In this document: positions 1 to 5,180 of the stretch, piece by piece
How positions within the stretch are numbered: the first letter of the stretch is position 1
Layout: the number at the start of each line of letters is the position of its first letter
Assembly: GCA_029941095.1 (NCBI GenBank)
Contig: JAPYRO010000091.1
Span: 1-5,180 of the forward strand
Reading direction: 5' to 3'
From: Dehalococcoidia bacterium
GTDB lineage: Bacteria; Chloroflexota; Dehalococcoidia; UBA6926
DNA length: 5,180 nucleotides
The notes under the pieces: generated by a model
Told to the model about the DNA's origin: nothing
Database searches by the model: none
The model's input: only the letters and a program-made list of their open reading frames with translations
Program-made: the position numbers and the translations under genes

Positions 1-248
1 GTTTTTGCTAGAATGCTTCCAATTATTCCTCCAACAAGCACCCCGGCGATTATAAGGTTTAACGATATCGAAGTTTTATCGAGTAGGGTCGTTAGGACTG
101 CAACGAGCATTGCTAAAGAAGCTAACCGGTTTCCGTTCCTTGCAGTAACAGGGGAGCCTAATAATTTTAATCCTAGGATAAAAAGGATCGTTGAAACTAT
201 ATAACTTATAGGGGTAATAATTTCCTTATCGATAAATGTTTCAATCAT
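1..248 (-). CDS. pntB: NAD(P) transhydrogenase subunit beta, N-terminal part (cut by window edge)
   Basis: This is the membrane and NADP(H)-binding subunit of the proton-translocating transhydrogenase, which transfers hydride from NADH to NADP+ using the proton gradient. Only the first 82 codons are inside the window; the rest, including the NADP-binding domain III, lies beyond base 1. Reading from the ATG at 248 gives MIETFIDKEIITPISYIVST, then a hydrophobic segment with the family signature GLKLLGSPVTARNGN at about residues 28-42. A second membrane helix follows (about 44-56), then a glycine-rich helix ending GGIIGSILA. These are the first helices of domain II. The start lies 2 nt after the stop of the alpha-2 gene, with only a weak AGGA/GAAAAG ribosome site, so translation is probably coupled to that gene. 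No frame damage is visible. Identification is firm from the signature and from the two alpha-subunit genes directly upstream. Confidence 0.93.
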   Translation of the reverse strand, partial: MIETFIDKEIITPISYIVSTILFILGLKLLGSPVTARNGNRLASLAMLVAVLTTLLDKTSISLNLIIAGVLVGGIIGSILAK

Positions 249-250
249 TA

Positions 251-538
251 TTACTTTTCGGTCCTCTTAAACATTTGAAGCATTCTGTCCGTAACCAGAA
301 ATCCTCCGATTACGTTGATCGTTGCTAATACAACGGCAGCTAAACCCAATATTGTGGTTAAATCATTTTCTGATTGATTAAGAATTAAAATTGCTCCAAC
401 CAAGGTTACACCTGATATTGCGTTCGCACCTGACATAAGAGGAGTATGTAGTGTCGGGGGAACCTTATTAATTAATTCAAACCCTATGAAGGAAGCTAAA
501 ATAAATAGATAGATGTAGAGTAGCGCACTATTCTCCAT
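251..538 (-). CDS. pntAB: NAD(P) transhydrogenase subunit alpha, part 2 (membrane domain)
   Basis: A 95-residue membrane protein corresponding to the C-terminal membrane domain of the alpha subunit, made as a separate polypeptide as in Rhodospirillum rubrum (PntAB). With PntB it forms the proton channel of domain II. The diagnostic stretch is HTPLMSGANAISG at residues 31-43, preceded by a hydrophobic helix (about 5-23) and followed by two more (about 43-54 and 60-86); the tail is charged (MFKRTEK). It is short compared with the R. rubrum protein of about 139 residues, mainly because it begins almost directly at the first helix. The ATG at 538 is well supported: a strong GAGGTGA lies just upstream and an in-frame TGA at 550-548 blocks extension. 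It lies 39 nt after alpha part 1 and 2 nt before pntB. Confidence 0.93.
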   Translation of the reverse strand: MENSALLYIYLFILASFIGFELINKVPPTLHTPLMSGANAISGVTLVGAILILNQSENDLTTILGLAAVVLATINVIGGFLVTDRMLQMFKRTEK

Positions 539-542
539 CAGT

Positions 543-549
543 TCACCTC
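543..549 (-). promoter_or_regulatory. Strong ribosome binding site of pntAB
   Basis: On the minus strand GAGGTGA lies 4 nt before the ATG at 538. It is the best Shine-Dalgarno match among the transhydrogenase genes and fixes the pntAB start. By contrast pntAA and pntB have weak sites, so the small membrane subunit appears to be initiated independently rather than only by coupling. Confidence 0.75.
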
Positions 550-577
550 AATTTCATATATAAAATAGCGGGATATA

Positions 578-1717
578 CTAAGCATCACGGATTGCCTCTA
601 ATGTCTTCTCATCGAACACTTGGTTTTCGTAAGTGATCATGCTCTCTTTGATTATTGAATCTTCAAGATCAACCTTTAGGGAATTATTATCTAAAAGAAG
701 ATCGATAAAACTTCCCACATTCCGGGAATACATTTGGCTAGCATGTTGTGGCATTGTTGAAGGCAGATTTGCGGGGCCTATGATCTTCACTCCCTTGTGA
801 ATGACAGTTTTGTTTAATGAAGTAAGCTCACAGTTGCCTCCGTTTTCTGCAGCTAAATCAACGATCACTGAACCCGCATCCATAGTTTCCACCATAGTTT
901 TTGTGATTAGGATAGGGGCCGATTTCCCGGGTATTTGAGCAGTAGTGATAATAAAATTTGAATTTGTGACTGCTGATTCTAAAAGATTTTGTGTTCTATT
1001 TTGTTCTTCTTCAGATTGGACTCTTGCGTAACCCCCAGCAGTTTCTGTATTAGATGCCTCATAAGTTGATTCATCTATGAATGTTGCTCCTAGACTTTCA
1101 ACCTGTTCTTTAACCACAGGTCTAACATCATAAGCGTACATTAACGCTCCTAACCTTCGCCCGGTCGCAATAGCTTGGAGACCTGCTACACCGGCACCGA
1201 CTACGAGTCCTCGTGCTGGAGGCATGGTGCCTGCGGCAGTCATCATCATCGGAAGGTGAATAGATAAATTATTTGCCGCTATGATTGCAGCTTTATAACC
1301 AGCTATCGAACTTTGAGAAGACAAAACATCCATCCGTTGGGCTCGAGCGATCCTAGGTATCGCATCGAGGCTAAAGCTTGTTATTCCTTTTGATGCTAGT
1401 TCCTGAATAAGTTCGATATTAGTGGTCGGTTGCAATAATGCTAAAAGGATTGCCCCTTCTTTTATAAGTTGGATTTCTTCGACCAGGGGTTTTTGAATTT
1501 TTACTATTAAGTCACTGTCCGAGTATACGGATGAGCTAGTGTTTGATATGGTAGCTCCTACGTTTTGGTAGTCTAGATCTGAAAAATTAGATTCTACTCC
1601 TGCTGTAGATTCTACGAGGACATCAACATTGTTTGCGACAAGTTTTTTTACACTTTCGGGTACCAATGCTACCCGCTTCTCGTGCTCTCCTGTTTCTTTC
1701 GGTACCCCTATTTGCAT
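578..1717 (-). CDS. pntAA: NAD(P) transhydrogenase subunit alpha, part 1 (NAD(H)-binding domain I)
   Basis: Soluble 379-residue NAD(H)-binding subunit of the Re/Si-specific transhydrogenase, close to the 384 residues of R. rubrum PntAA and related to alanine dehydrogenase. It opens with MQIGVPKETGEHEKRVALVP. The loop IPRIARAQRMD at 120-130 carries the family's Arg, Gln and Asp around the nicotinamide. The Rossmann nucleotide-binding motif GAGVAG is at 174-179, with the ribose-binding acid in YDVRP (Asp197), followed by KEQVESLGA. The mobile loop region runs from GGYARV (228-233) into TTAQIPGK (258-265) and VDLAAENGGNC (286-296). The start is certain because an in-frame TAG abuts the ATG (1720-1718). 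It is 59 nt downstream of serS and 39 nt upstream of pntAB. The ribosome site is weak, only GAAAGA in a purine-rich run. No key residue appears to be missing. Confidence 0.96.
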   Translation of the reverse strand: MQIGVPKETGEHEKRVALVPESVKKLVANNVDVLVESTAGVESNFSDLDYQNVGATISNTSSSVYSDSDLIVKIQKPLVEEIQLIKEGAILLALLQPTTNIELIQELASKGITSFSLDAIPRIARAQRMDVLSSQSSIAGYKAAIIAANNLSIHLPMMMTAAGTMPPARGLVVGAGVAGLQAIATGRRLGALMYAYDVRPVVKEQVESLGATFIDESTYEASNTETAGGYARVQSEEEQNRTQNLLESAVTNSNFIITTAQIPGKSAPILITKTMVETMDAGSVIVDLAAENGGNCELTSLNKTVIHKGVKIIGPANLPSTMPQHASQMYSRNVGSFIDLLLDNNSLKVDLEDSIIKESMITYENQVFDEKTLEAIRDA

Positions 1718-1759
1718 CTATTTTGTTTCTTTCGCGCTTTTTTTTTATGAACTGAGCAT

Positions 1760-1765
1760 ATTATA
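1760..1765 (-). promoter_or_regulatory. Possible -10 element before pntAA
   Basis: In the 59-nt gap after serS the minus strand reads TATAAT, an exact -10 consensus, about 43 nt before the pntAA ATG. No convincing -35 hexamer lies at the expected 16-18 nt; the nearest sequence there is GGGTTT, inside the end of serS. The gap is AT-rich, so a chance match is quite possible. If real, it would let the transhydrogenase genes be transcribed separately from serS. Confidence 0.3.
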
Positions 1766-1776
1766 TACAGGTGAAT

Positions 1777-3162
1777 CTAGTAAACCCTCTCTATACTATT
1801 AAAACCAATATAGTCTCTAATAATTTCGGGTATTTCTACGTTACCTTCGTTTGTTTGATAATTTTCTAGTATGGCTATTACCAATCTTGGTAATGCGAGG
1901 CCTGATCCGTTGAGGGTGTGAACAAAGGTATTTTTTCCAGTTGTTTTATCACGATATCTTATGTTGCTTCTTCTCGCTTGAAAATCTTCGGTTGTGGAGC
2001 ACGACGAAACTTCAAGCCATTCTTCCGATCCTGGTGACCAAACTTCTATATCATAAGTTTTTGCCGCAGCAGTTCCTAAGTCCCCTGCGCATAGCTCTAT
2101 TACCCGGTAGGGCAATTCAAGCTTTTTTAGTATTATTTCAGCATTTTGTACAAGAGTTTCGAGTTCTTCTAGAGAATGCTCGGGTTTTACATATTTATAC
2201 ATTTCAACCTTGTCAAACTGATGGCCTCGTTTTATCCCACGAATATCACGCCCAGCTGACATTTTTTCTCGTCTGAATGAAGGGGTGTAGGCGACGTAGT
2301 TTATGGGTAATGCTTCTTCTGAGAGAATTTCCTCTGCATGCATTGCAGTCAAAGGGACTTCTGCTGTCGGAACCATCCATAAATCATCTTCTATGTCCCG
2401 GTAGATATTAGAGATAAATTTAGGTAATTGACCGCTTCCGTAGAGTGCTTTTTCCGTGACCACGAATGGGGGGTAAATTTCTGTGTAACCATGGTCGGCA
2501 GTGTGCAGATCTAACATCCATTGAATCAAACCCCTTTGAAGGCGTGCTCCTTTTCCTTTTAGAACATAAAATCTTGAACCGGACATTTTTACCCCACGTT
2601 CGAAATCGATAATGTCCAAAGTGGTTCCAATATCCCAATGCGGTAGTGGAACAAAATCCATATTAGGCGGTTCGCCCCAGCTTCTAATTTCTTTGTTATC
2701 AGTTTCACTATTTCCGTCAGGAACTGATGGTAGAGGTATGTTGGGAAGAAGAGATGATTTACGAATTAGATCACGATCGATAGATGCGGCTTCTTCATTT
2801 TGTAGTTCTACTCTATTTGATAAATCTCTTAGGCTCGACTGTATATCCTCTAAACTCTGTTTAGATAATAATTGGTTATTAACAAGCTCAATGCTAGAGT
2901 ATTTTTTTGTGAAGGCTAGTTGTTCTGGAGAGAAGTTATCTAAGTTTACCGGAGCTTCTCCAATTTGTTTGAGCATACCAAATAGTTTGGAGCCGTTGTT
3001 TAGTTCAGATTTTAATTCGTCTAAAAGAGTCTGTTTCTGTCTACGGTTTTTATCCAAGTCAATCACTTCATCGAGTAGCCCTGGTAATTCCTCACTGTGC
3101 CGTCTCATCAGGTTTGATCGGACTAAATCTGGCTGTCTGCGGATTAGTCGAATATCTATAAT
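1777..3162 (-). CDS. serS: Seryl-tRNA synthetase, probable AUU start
   Basis: Class II synthetase that charges tRNA-Ser (and tRNA-Sec where present) with serine in the cytoplasm. From the proposed AUU the protein has 461 residues. The N-terminus IDIRLIRRQPDLVRSNL matches the family pattern MLDIKLIRENPDLV. A long coiled-coil arm follows (about 30-140), ending at LLPNIPLPSVP. The catalytic core shows TAEVPLT (266-272), motif 2 starting FRRE (296-299) and continuing SAGRDIRGIKRGHQFDKVE, LCAGDLG (357-363) leading into YDIEVW, and motif 3 GSGLALPRLV (419-428). The first ATG, at 3108, would remove the conserved N-terminus and has no ribosome site. An in-frame TAA at 3189-3187 limits extension, and the only well-placed initiator is ATT at 3162 behind GAGGT. 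The arm is about 30 residues longer than in E. coli. It sits 71 nt after the phosphatase gene and 59 nt before pntAA. Confidence 0.95.
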   Translation of the reverse strand: MIDIRLIRRQPDLVRSNLMRRHSEELPGLLDEVIDLDKNRRQKQTLLDELKSELNNGSKLFGMLKQIGEAPVNLDNFSPEQLAFTKKYSSIELVNNQLLSKQSLEDIQSSLRDLSNRVELQNEEAASIDRDLIRKSSLLPNIPLPSVPDGNSETDNKEIRSWGEPPNMDFVPLPHWDIGTTLDIIDFERGVKMSGSRFYVLKGKGARLQRGLIQWMLDLHTADHGYTEIYPPFVVTEKALYGSGQLPKFISNIYRDIEDDLWMVPTAEVPLTAMHAEEILSEEALPINYVAYTPSFRREKMSAGRDIRGIKRGHQFDKVEMYKYVKPEHSLEELETLVQNAEIILKKLELPYRVIELCAGDLGTAAAKTYDIEVWSPGSEEWLEVSSCSTTEDFQARRSNIRYRDKTTGKNTFVHTLNGSGLALPRLVIAILENYQTNEGNVEIPEIIRDYIGFNSIERVY

Positions 3163-3165
3163 TTT

Positions 3166-3175
3166 GATTACCTCT
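3166..3175 (-). promoter_or_regulatory. serS ribosome binding site deciding an AUU start
   Basis: The minus strand reads AGAGGTAATC, matching 8 of 10 bases of the extended anti-Shine-Dalgarno complement GGAGGTGATC. From the end of GAGGT (3170) to the ATT at 3162 there are 7 nt, an ideal spacing. The ATC at 3168 overlaps this site and cannot be used with it, and the ATA at 3159 is 10 nt away. There is no ATG, GTG or TTG in frame between the upstream stop and the conserved N-terminus. Confidence 0.75.
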
Positions 3176-3186
3176 AGTTTCTTTAC

Positions 3187-3210
3187 TTAGAGCATCGGGT
3201 AGAACTCTAA
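3187..3210 (-). promoter_or_regulatory. Small inverted repeat in the serS leader, possible translational switch
   Basis: On the minus strand TTAGAG (3210-3205) and CTCTAA (3192-3187) form a 6-bp stem with a 12-nt loop in the gap between the phosphatase gene and serS. There is no U-run after it, so it is not an intrinsic terminator. The CTCTA of the second arm can instead pair with TAGAG (3176-3172), which is part of the serS ribosome site. The two pairings exclude each other. The stems are short and the idea is untested; chance is a real alternative. Confidence 0.3.
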
Positions 3211-3233
3211 TCATTCATGGTTAAATAATATCA

Positions 3234-3908
3234 CTATAAACCTATAAGTATATTTCTTAGATCCCTGACCGAGTTCGCCACGTGGGTGGGATTAATCTCC
3301 AGTAATTCTTTTTTCTCGCCAAATCCATAAGTTACTGCAATAGAATCAATTCCATTATCTTTTGCACCGGTTACATCGCCTGTGTAATCACCAACCATTA
3401 CCGCCCTGCTGTAAAACCCATCAGGCAGGACCCTAATGGACTCTTTGATAATACCACTTTTTGTAGACTTAATTCCGGTTTCGGTCCCTCCTACTACATC
3501 CTTGAAAAACGGTAGTAGATCTAAATATTTCAGTACTTCTTCAGCAAGATCTTTAGGCTTTGTGGTTGCTACAACAAGGGATGTATTGGATGCTCTTAAG
3601 ATCCATAGTAAGTCTAGTATACCGGGGTAAACGTAATTTTTTTGTATTCCGAAGTTCATAAAGTATGTTTTAAAATCAGTCCTTGCTTGATCGATTTGAT
3701 CATCAGTCAGTGAATAGTGATGCCTGAACGAGTCCCGTAGGGGGGGGCCTATAAATGATCGTAATATTCCTGGATCTGTTTCATCAATAGTTAACTGATT
3801 TAGAGCGAATTGAACGGAGGCTGTTATACACTCTTCAGAATCAATTAAGGTACCATCTAGATCAAACAATACTAGATCGTAAGAATTTATATCATCAACG
3901 GGCGTCAT
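3234..3908 (-). CDS. HAD-superfamily phosphatase, phosphoglycolate phosphatase / 5'-nucleotidase-like
   Basis: A 224-residue HAD hydrolase of the Gph-like type with a helical cap. Motif I is FDLDGTLIDS, with nucleophile Asp16 and acid Asp18. The cap contains SFIGPPLRDSF (51-61); the IGPPL element is typical of the group often annotated as 5'-nucleotidase/PGP-like. Motif II is VVATTKP (112-118). The motif III lysine is probably Lys150. Motif IV is MVGDYTGD (171-178), with Asp174 and Asp178 as metal ligands. All catalytic residues are present, so it should be an active Mg-dependent phosphomonoesterase. The substrate cannot be read from the sequence, and a gph or pyrimidine-nucleotidase name would be a guess. 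Its ATG overlaps the stop of the upstream membrane-protein gene by one base (TAATG), with AAAGGT 7 nt before the start, pointing to coupled translation. serS follows 71 nt later. Confidence 0.9.
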   Translation of the reverse strand: MTPVDDINSYDLVLFDLDGTLIDSEECITASVQFALNQLTIDETDPGILRSFIGPPLRDSFRHHYSLTDDQIDQARTDFKTYFMNFGIQKNYVYPGILDLLWILRASNTSLVVATTKPKDLAEEVLKYLDLLPFFKDVVGGTETGIKSTKSGIIKESIRVLPDGFYSRAVMVGDYTGDVTGAKDNGIDSIAVTYGFGEKKELLEINPTHVANSVRDLRNILIGL

Positions 3909-4285
3909 TAATTAGACCTTTGCTTACTGGATCGTGCCGCAAATAATCCACCTAGTAATCCAAGAGATAGCGCCCAAAGCAGTACTCCAAACGACATCCC
4001 GGCTAACAAAATCAACGAATCTAAAACTTCTCTAGAACTATCTCCAACAGTTTGAACCATGAAATATACTGGTATCCCGACAATTATAATCGAGCATGTC
4101 AGTATTAACCCCGTCATCAATCCCGTGTAAAGGAATTCTTTAGTAGGTGGGTTTTTTTCTGATATGCGTAATGCTGCAAAATAGCCCCCAATTAATGGGC
4201 TAAGTGGCCCAGAAATAAAATGTAAGATTGGTGGCAAGAAACATAGAAGCGCGATTCCAGTTCCTATTATAGATGCACGTATCAT
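3908..4285 (-). CDS. Small integral membrane protein of unknown function (DUF5518-like)
   Basis: A 125-residue hydrophobic protein and the first gene of the minus-strand cluster. Residues 5-39 form a hydrophobic stretch, possibly a helical hairpin, containing HFISGPLSPLIGGYFAALR. Two clear membrane helices lie at about 52-77 and 89-115, and the C-terminus is basic (ARSSKQRSN). The GPxxPLIGGYFAA pattern recalls DUF5518-type small membrane proteins, but this is an impression from memory and no function is implied. There is no enzyme motif, no cysteine pair and no signal-peptidase site. The ATG at 4285 gives a sensible N-terminus, but the ribosome site is poor: only AGG in GATAGG, more than 10 nt upstream. 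Its stop overlaps the phosphatase ATG (TAATG), so the two proteins are probably made together, although a shared function is only a possibility. Confidence 0.75.
   Translation of the reverse strand: MIRASIIGTGIALLCFLPPILHFISGPLSPLIGGYFAALRISEKNPPTKEFLYTGLMTGLILTCSIIIVGIPVYFMVQTVGDSSREVLDSLILLAGMSFGVLLWALSLGLLGGLFAARSSKQRSN
3916..3921 (-). promoter_or_regulatory. Ribosome binding site of the HAD phosphatase inside the upstream gene
   Basis: The minus strand reads AAAGGT, 7 nt before the ATG at 3908. It lies within the last codons of the membrane-protein gene and, with the TAATG stop/start overlap, supports the chosen start and translational coupling. Confidence 0.6.
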
Positions 4286-4369
4286 TAGTATGATTTTAAC
4301 CTATCTTTTCCTATAAAGTGCTGGGTTTTAGCGTATTTTGCAATATATATTAATAAATGAAAGATTTAG

Positions 4370-4399
4370 GTGACCTGTTTTATTAACCAAGGTTATACT
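4370..4399 (+). promoter_or_regulatory. Candidate sigma-70-type promoter of prfA
   Basis: GTGACC (4370-4375) matches 4 of 6 bases of the -35 consensus TTGACA, and TATACT (4394-4399) matches 5 of 6 of the -10 consensus, with an 18-nt spacer. Transcription would begin near 4406, leaving a leader of roughly 24 nt before the prfA ATG. The region is AT-rich, which raises the chance of a false match, but position and orientation fit. Confidence 0.45.
4384..4395. promoter_or_regulatory. Short palindrome touching the prfA -10 box
   Basis: TAACC-AA-GGTTA is a 12-bp inverted repeat with 5-bp arms and a 2-bp centre. It ends inside the proposed -10 hexamer, so a bound protein would block the promoter. 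Its RNA would lie upstream of the predicted transcript start, so a DNA site is more likely than an RNA hairpin. It is short enough to be chance. Confidence 0.25.
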
Positions 4400-4429
4400 A
4401 ATAATAAATTGAGAATTGGCTTTGCTGAC

Positions 4430-5180
4430 ATGACTGATTTACCGGATGGCCCATTTCAGGAAATTGTAAATAGGTTCAATGCGATTGAAATGGAAATGGC
4501 CCGACCTGAAATAGCTGCCGAATATAGCAAACTTGAAGGGCTTGTGAAAGAGCGAGCTCGTTTGGAACCGATAGTATTGAGGTATCGAGAATATATCAAA
4601 CTTGAAGAAAATTTTTCTCAATCTTCAGACCTTTTATCAACGACTAAAGAAGACGATATGATTGAACTGATCGAGCAGGAAATCGGAGATATTAAGGAAA
4701 AACTCGTTGGCTTGGTCAAGGCTCTAAAGATTGATCTGATCCCCAAAGACCCTAGGGATTCGAGAGATGTTTTTGTTGAAATTAGAGCGGGAACAGGAGG
4801 AGATGAAGCGGGACTTTTTGCTGGAGATCTTTTTAGGATGTATTCTAGATATGCACAAATCCAAAACTGGCAGGTTCAAATTGTTAACGCAAATGAGACA
4901 GGCATAGGTGGATTTAAAGAAGTCACCTTTAGCGTTAAAGGTGAAAATACTTATGCGTGGTTAAAATATGAATCTGGTGTGCATCGAGTTCAAAGAGTTC
5001 CAGAAACAGAATCATCTGGACGGATCCATACATCTACAGCAACTGTTGCTGTCCTTCCAGAAGCCGATGAAATAGAGATAGAAATAGATAATAACGATGT
5101 AAGGGTGGACGTATTTCATGCGGGTGGTGCCGGAGGCCAAAACGTTAATAAGGTGGCAACCGCTATAAGGTTGACTCATA
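4430..5180 (+). CDS. prfA: Peptide chain release factor 1 (3' end beyond window)
   Basis: Release factor 1 recognises UAA and UAG in the ribosomal A site and triggers peptide release. The first 250 residues are present; the usual length is about 355-360. Residues 1-100 form the helical domain 1, followed by the conserved RAGTGGDEAGLFAGDLFRMY (119-138). The stop-codon recognition tripeptide is PET (191-193) in RVQRVPETESSGRIHTSTAT. This fits the RF1 pattern PxT, not the SPF of RF2, although Ala or Val is the commoner middle residue. The catalytic GGQ is at 235-237, within HAGGAGGQNVNKVATAIRLTH cut at the edge; its Gln is normally methylated by PrmC. The ATG at 4430 gives the expected N-terminus. 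An in-frame TTG at 4409 is possible but less likely, and neither has a good ribosome site. It is divergent from the minus-strand cluster, and the frame is intact to the edge. Confidence 0.96.
   Translation, partial: MTDLPDGPFQEIVNRFNAIEMEMARPEIAAEYSKLEGLVKERARLEPIVLRYREYIKLEENFSQSSDLLSTTKEDDMIELIEQEIGDIKEKLVGLVKALKIDLIPKDPRDSRDVFVEIRAGTGGDEAGLFAGDLFRMYSRYAQIQNWQVQIVNANETGIGGFKEVTFSVKGENTYAWLKYESGVHRVQRVPETESSGRIHTSTATVAVLPEADEIEIEIDNNDVRVDVFHAGGAGGQNVNKVATAIRLTH

Larger units (their letters stand above)
4286..4429. other. Divergent intergenic region
   Basis: These 144 nt separate the minus-strand membrane-protein gene from prfA on the plus strand, so both transcripts must start here unless the minus cluster is read from elsewhere. 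It is very AT-rich. A fair prfA promoter is visible at 4370-4399. For the minus strand I found only partial -10 matches (TAAAAT at 4298-4293, TATAGG at 4315-4310) without a -35 at normal spacing, so that promoter is unresolved. No tRNA, terminator or riboswitch-like structure stands out. Confidence 0.6.

Noticed and set aside
13..204. A plus-strand open frame opposite pntB.
   Set aside because: The minus strand here encodes the recognisable PntB N-terminus, and the plus frame has no motif or ribosome site.
1734..1747. A run of T after GCGC on the plus strand that resembles a terminator tail.
   Set aside because: There is no real stem before it, and it would act on plus-strand transcripts where no plus-strand gene exists. 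On the minus strand it is an A-run in the pntAA leader.
2420..2638. A 72-codon minus-strand frame within serS in another phase.
   Set aside because: It lies wholly inside the conserved serS catalytic region, has low-complexity basic composition and no independent start signal.
2612..3190. A long plus-strand open frame opposite the serS N-terminal half.
   Set aside because: It is a serine/leucine-rich antisense shadow of serS with no ribosome site or family pattern. The serS frame carries clear conserved motifs.
3092..3214. A 40-codon minus-strand frame starting MIRVLPDALSK that runs across the serS leader and start in another phase, plus a three-codon ATG-AAT-GAT-TAG frame just before it (3218-3207).
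   Set aside because: Neither has a ribosome site. The longer one has no recognisable motif and overlaps the well-supported serS N-terminus, so both are probably chance. A leader-peptide role cannot be excluded but nothing supports it.
3130..3233. A T-box riboswitch before serS, as found for serS in many Gram-positive bacteria.
   Set aside because: The 71-nt gap is far too short for a T-box leader, and no T-box core sequence or terminator hairpin is present.
4293..4343. A minus-strand promoter built from TTGCAA (4343-4338) and TAAAAT or TATAGG.
   Set aside because: Spacing from TTGCAA to either -10 candidate is well outside 16-19 nt, so I do not call it as a feature.

Overview
The window looks like a core-genome segment of an AT-rich bacterium. 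It holds six minus-strand genes packed head to tail and one divergent plus-strand gene at the right edge. There is no RNA gene, insertion sequence, CRISPR array or phage gene that I can see. The organism is probably a member of Chloroflexota, perhaps a marine Dehalococcoidia/SAR202-type lineage. That is an inference from remembered family patterns, namely the residues around the GGQ motif of the release factor (AGGAGGQNVNKVATA) and motif 2 of the seryl-tRNA synthetase (FRREKMSAGRD). No database comparison was made.

Layout, in the order of minus-strand transcription (right to left): a small hydrophobic membrane protein (4285-3908); a HAD-family phosphatase whose ATG shares one base with the previous stop, TAATG (3908-3234); seryl-tRNA synthetase serS (3162-1777); then the proton-translocating NAD(P) transhydrogenase as three cistrons: soluble alpha-1 (1717-578), membrane alpha-2 (538-251), and the first 82 codons of the beta subunit (248 to the window edge). 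Gaps are -1, 71, 59, 39 and 2 nt, so a single transcript is plausible, perhaps with an extra start before the transhydrogenase genes. On the plus strand, prfA (release factor 1) starts at 4430 and runs off the right edge. A 144-nt divergent region separates it from the membrane-protein gene. It contains a reasonable promoter for prfA and a small palindrome touching its -10 box.

The most notable observation is the start of serS. The conserved SerRS N-terminus (IDIRLIRRQPDLVRSNL) lies upstream of the first ATG, and the frame is closed by a stop eight codons before it. No ATG, GTG or TTG exists in that interval. A strong Shine-Dalgarno sequence sits 7 nt before an ATT codon, exactly where the family methionine should be, so serS very probably starts at AUU, like infC. 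The 71-nt leader also has a short segment that can pair either with an upstream segment or with the Shine-Dalgarno sequence. The SerRS tRNA-binding arm is about 30 residues longer than the E. coli one.

Functionally the genes are housekeeping: two translation factors (serS, prfA), redox balance between NADH and NADPH driven by the proton gradient (pnt), a small-molecule phosphatase and an uncharacterised membrane protein. I see no convincing novel multi-gene system here.
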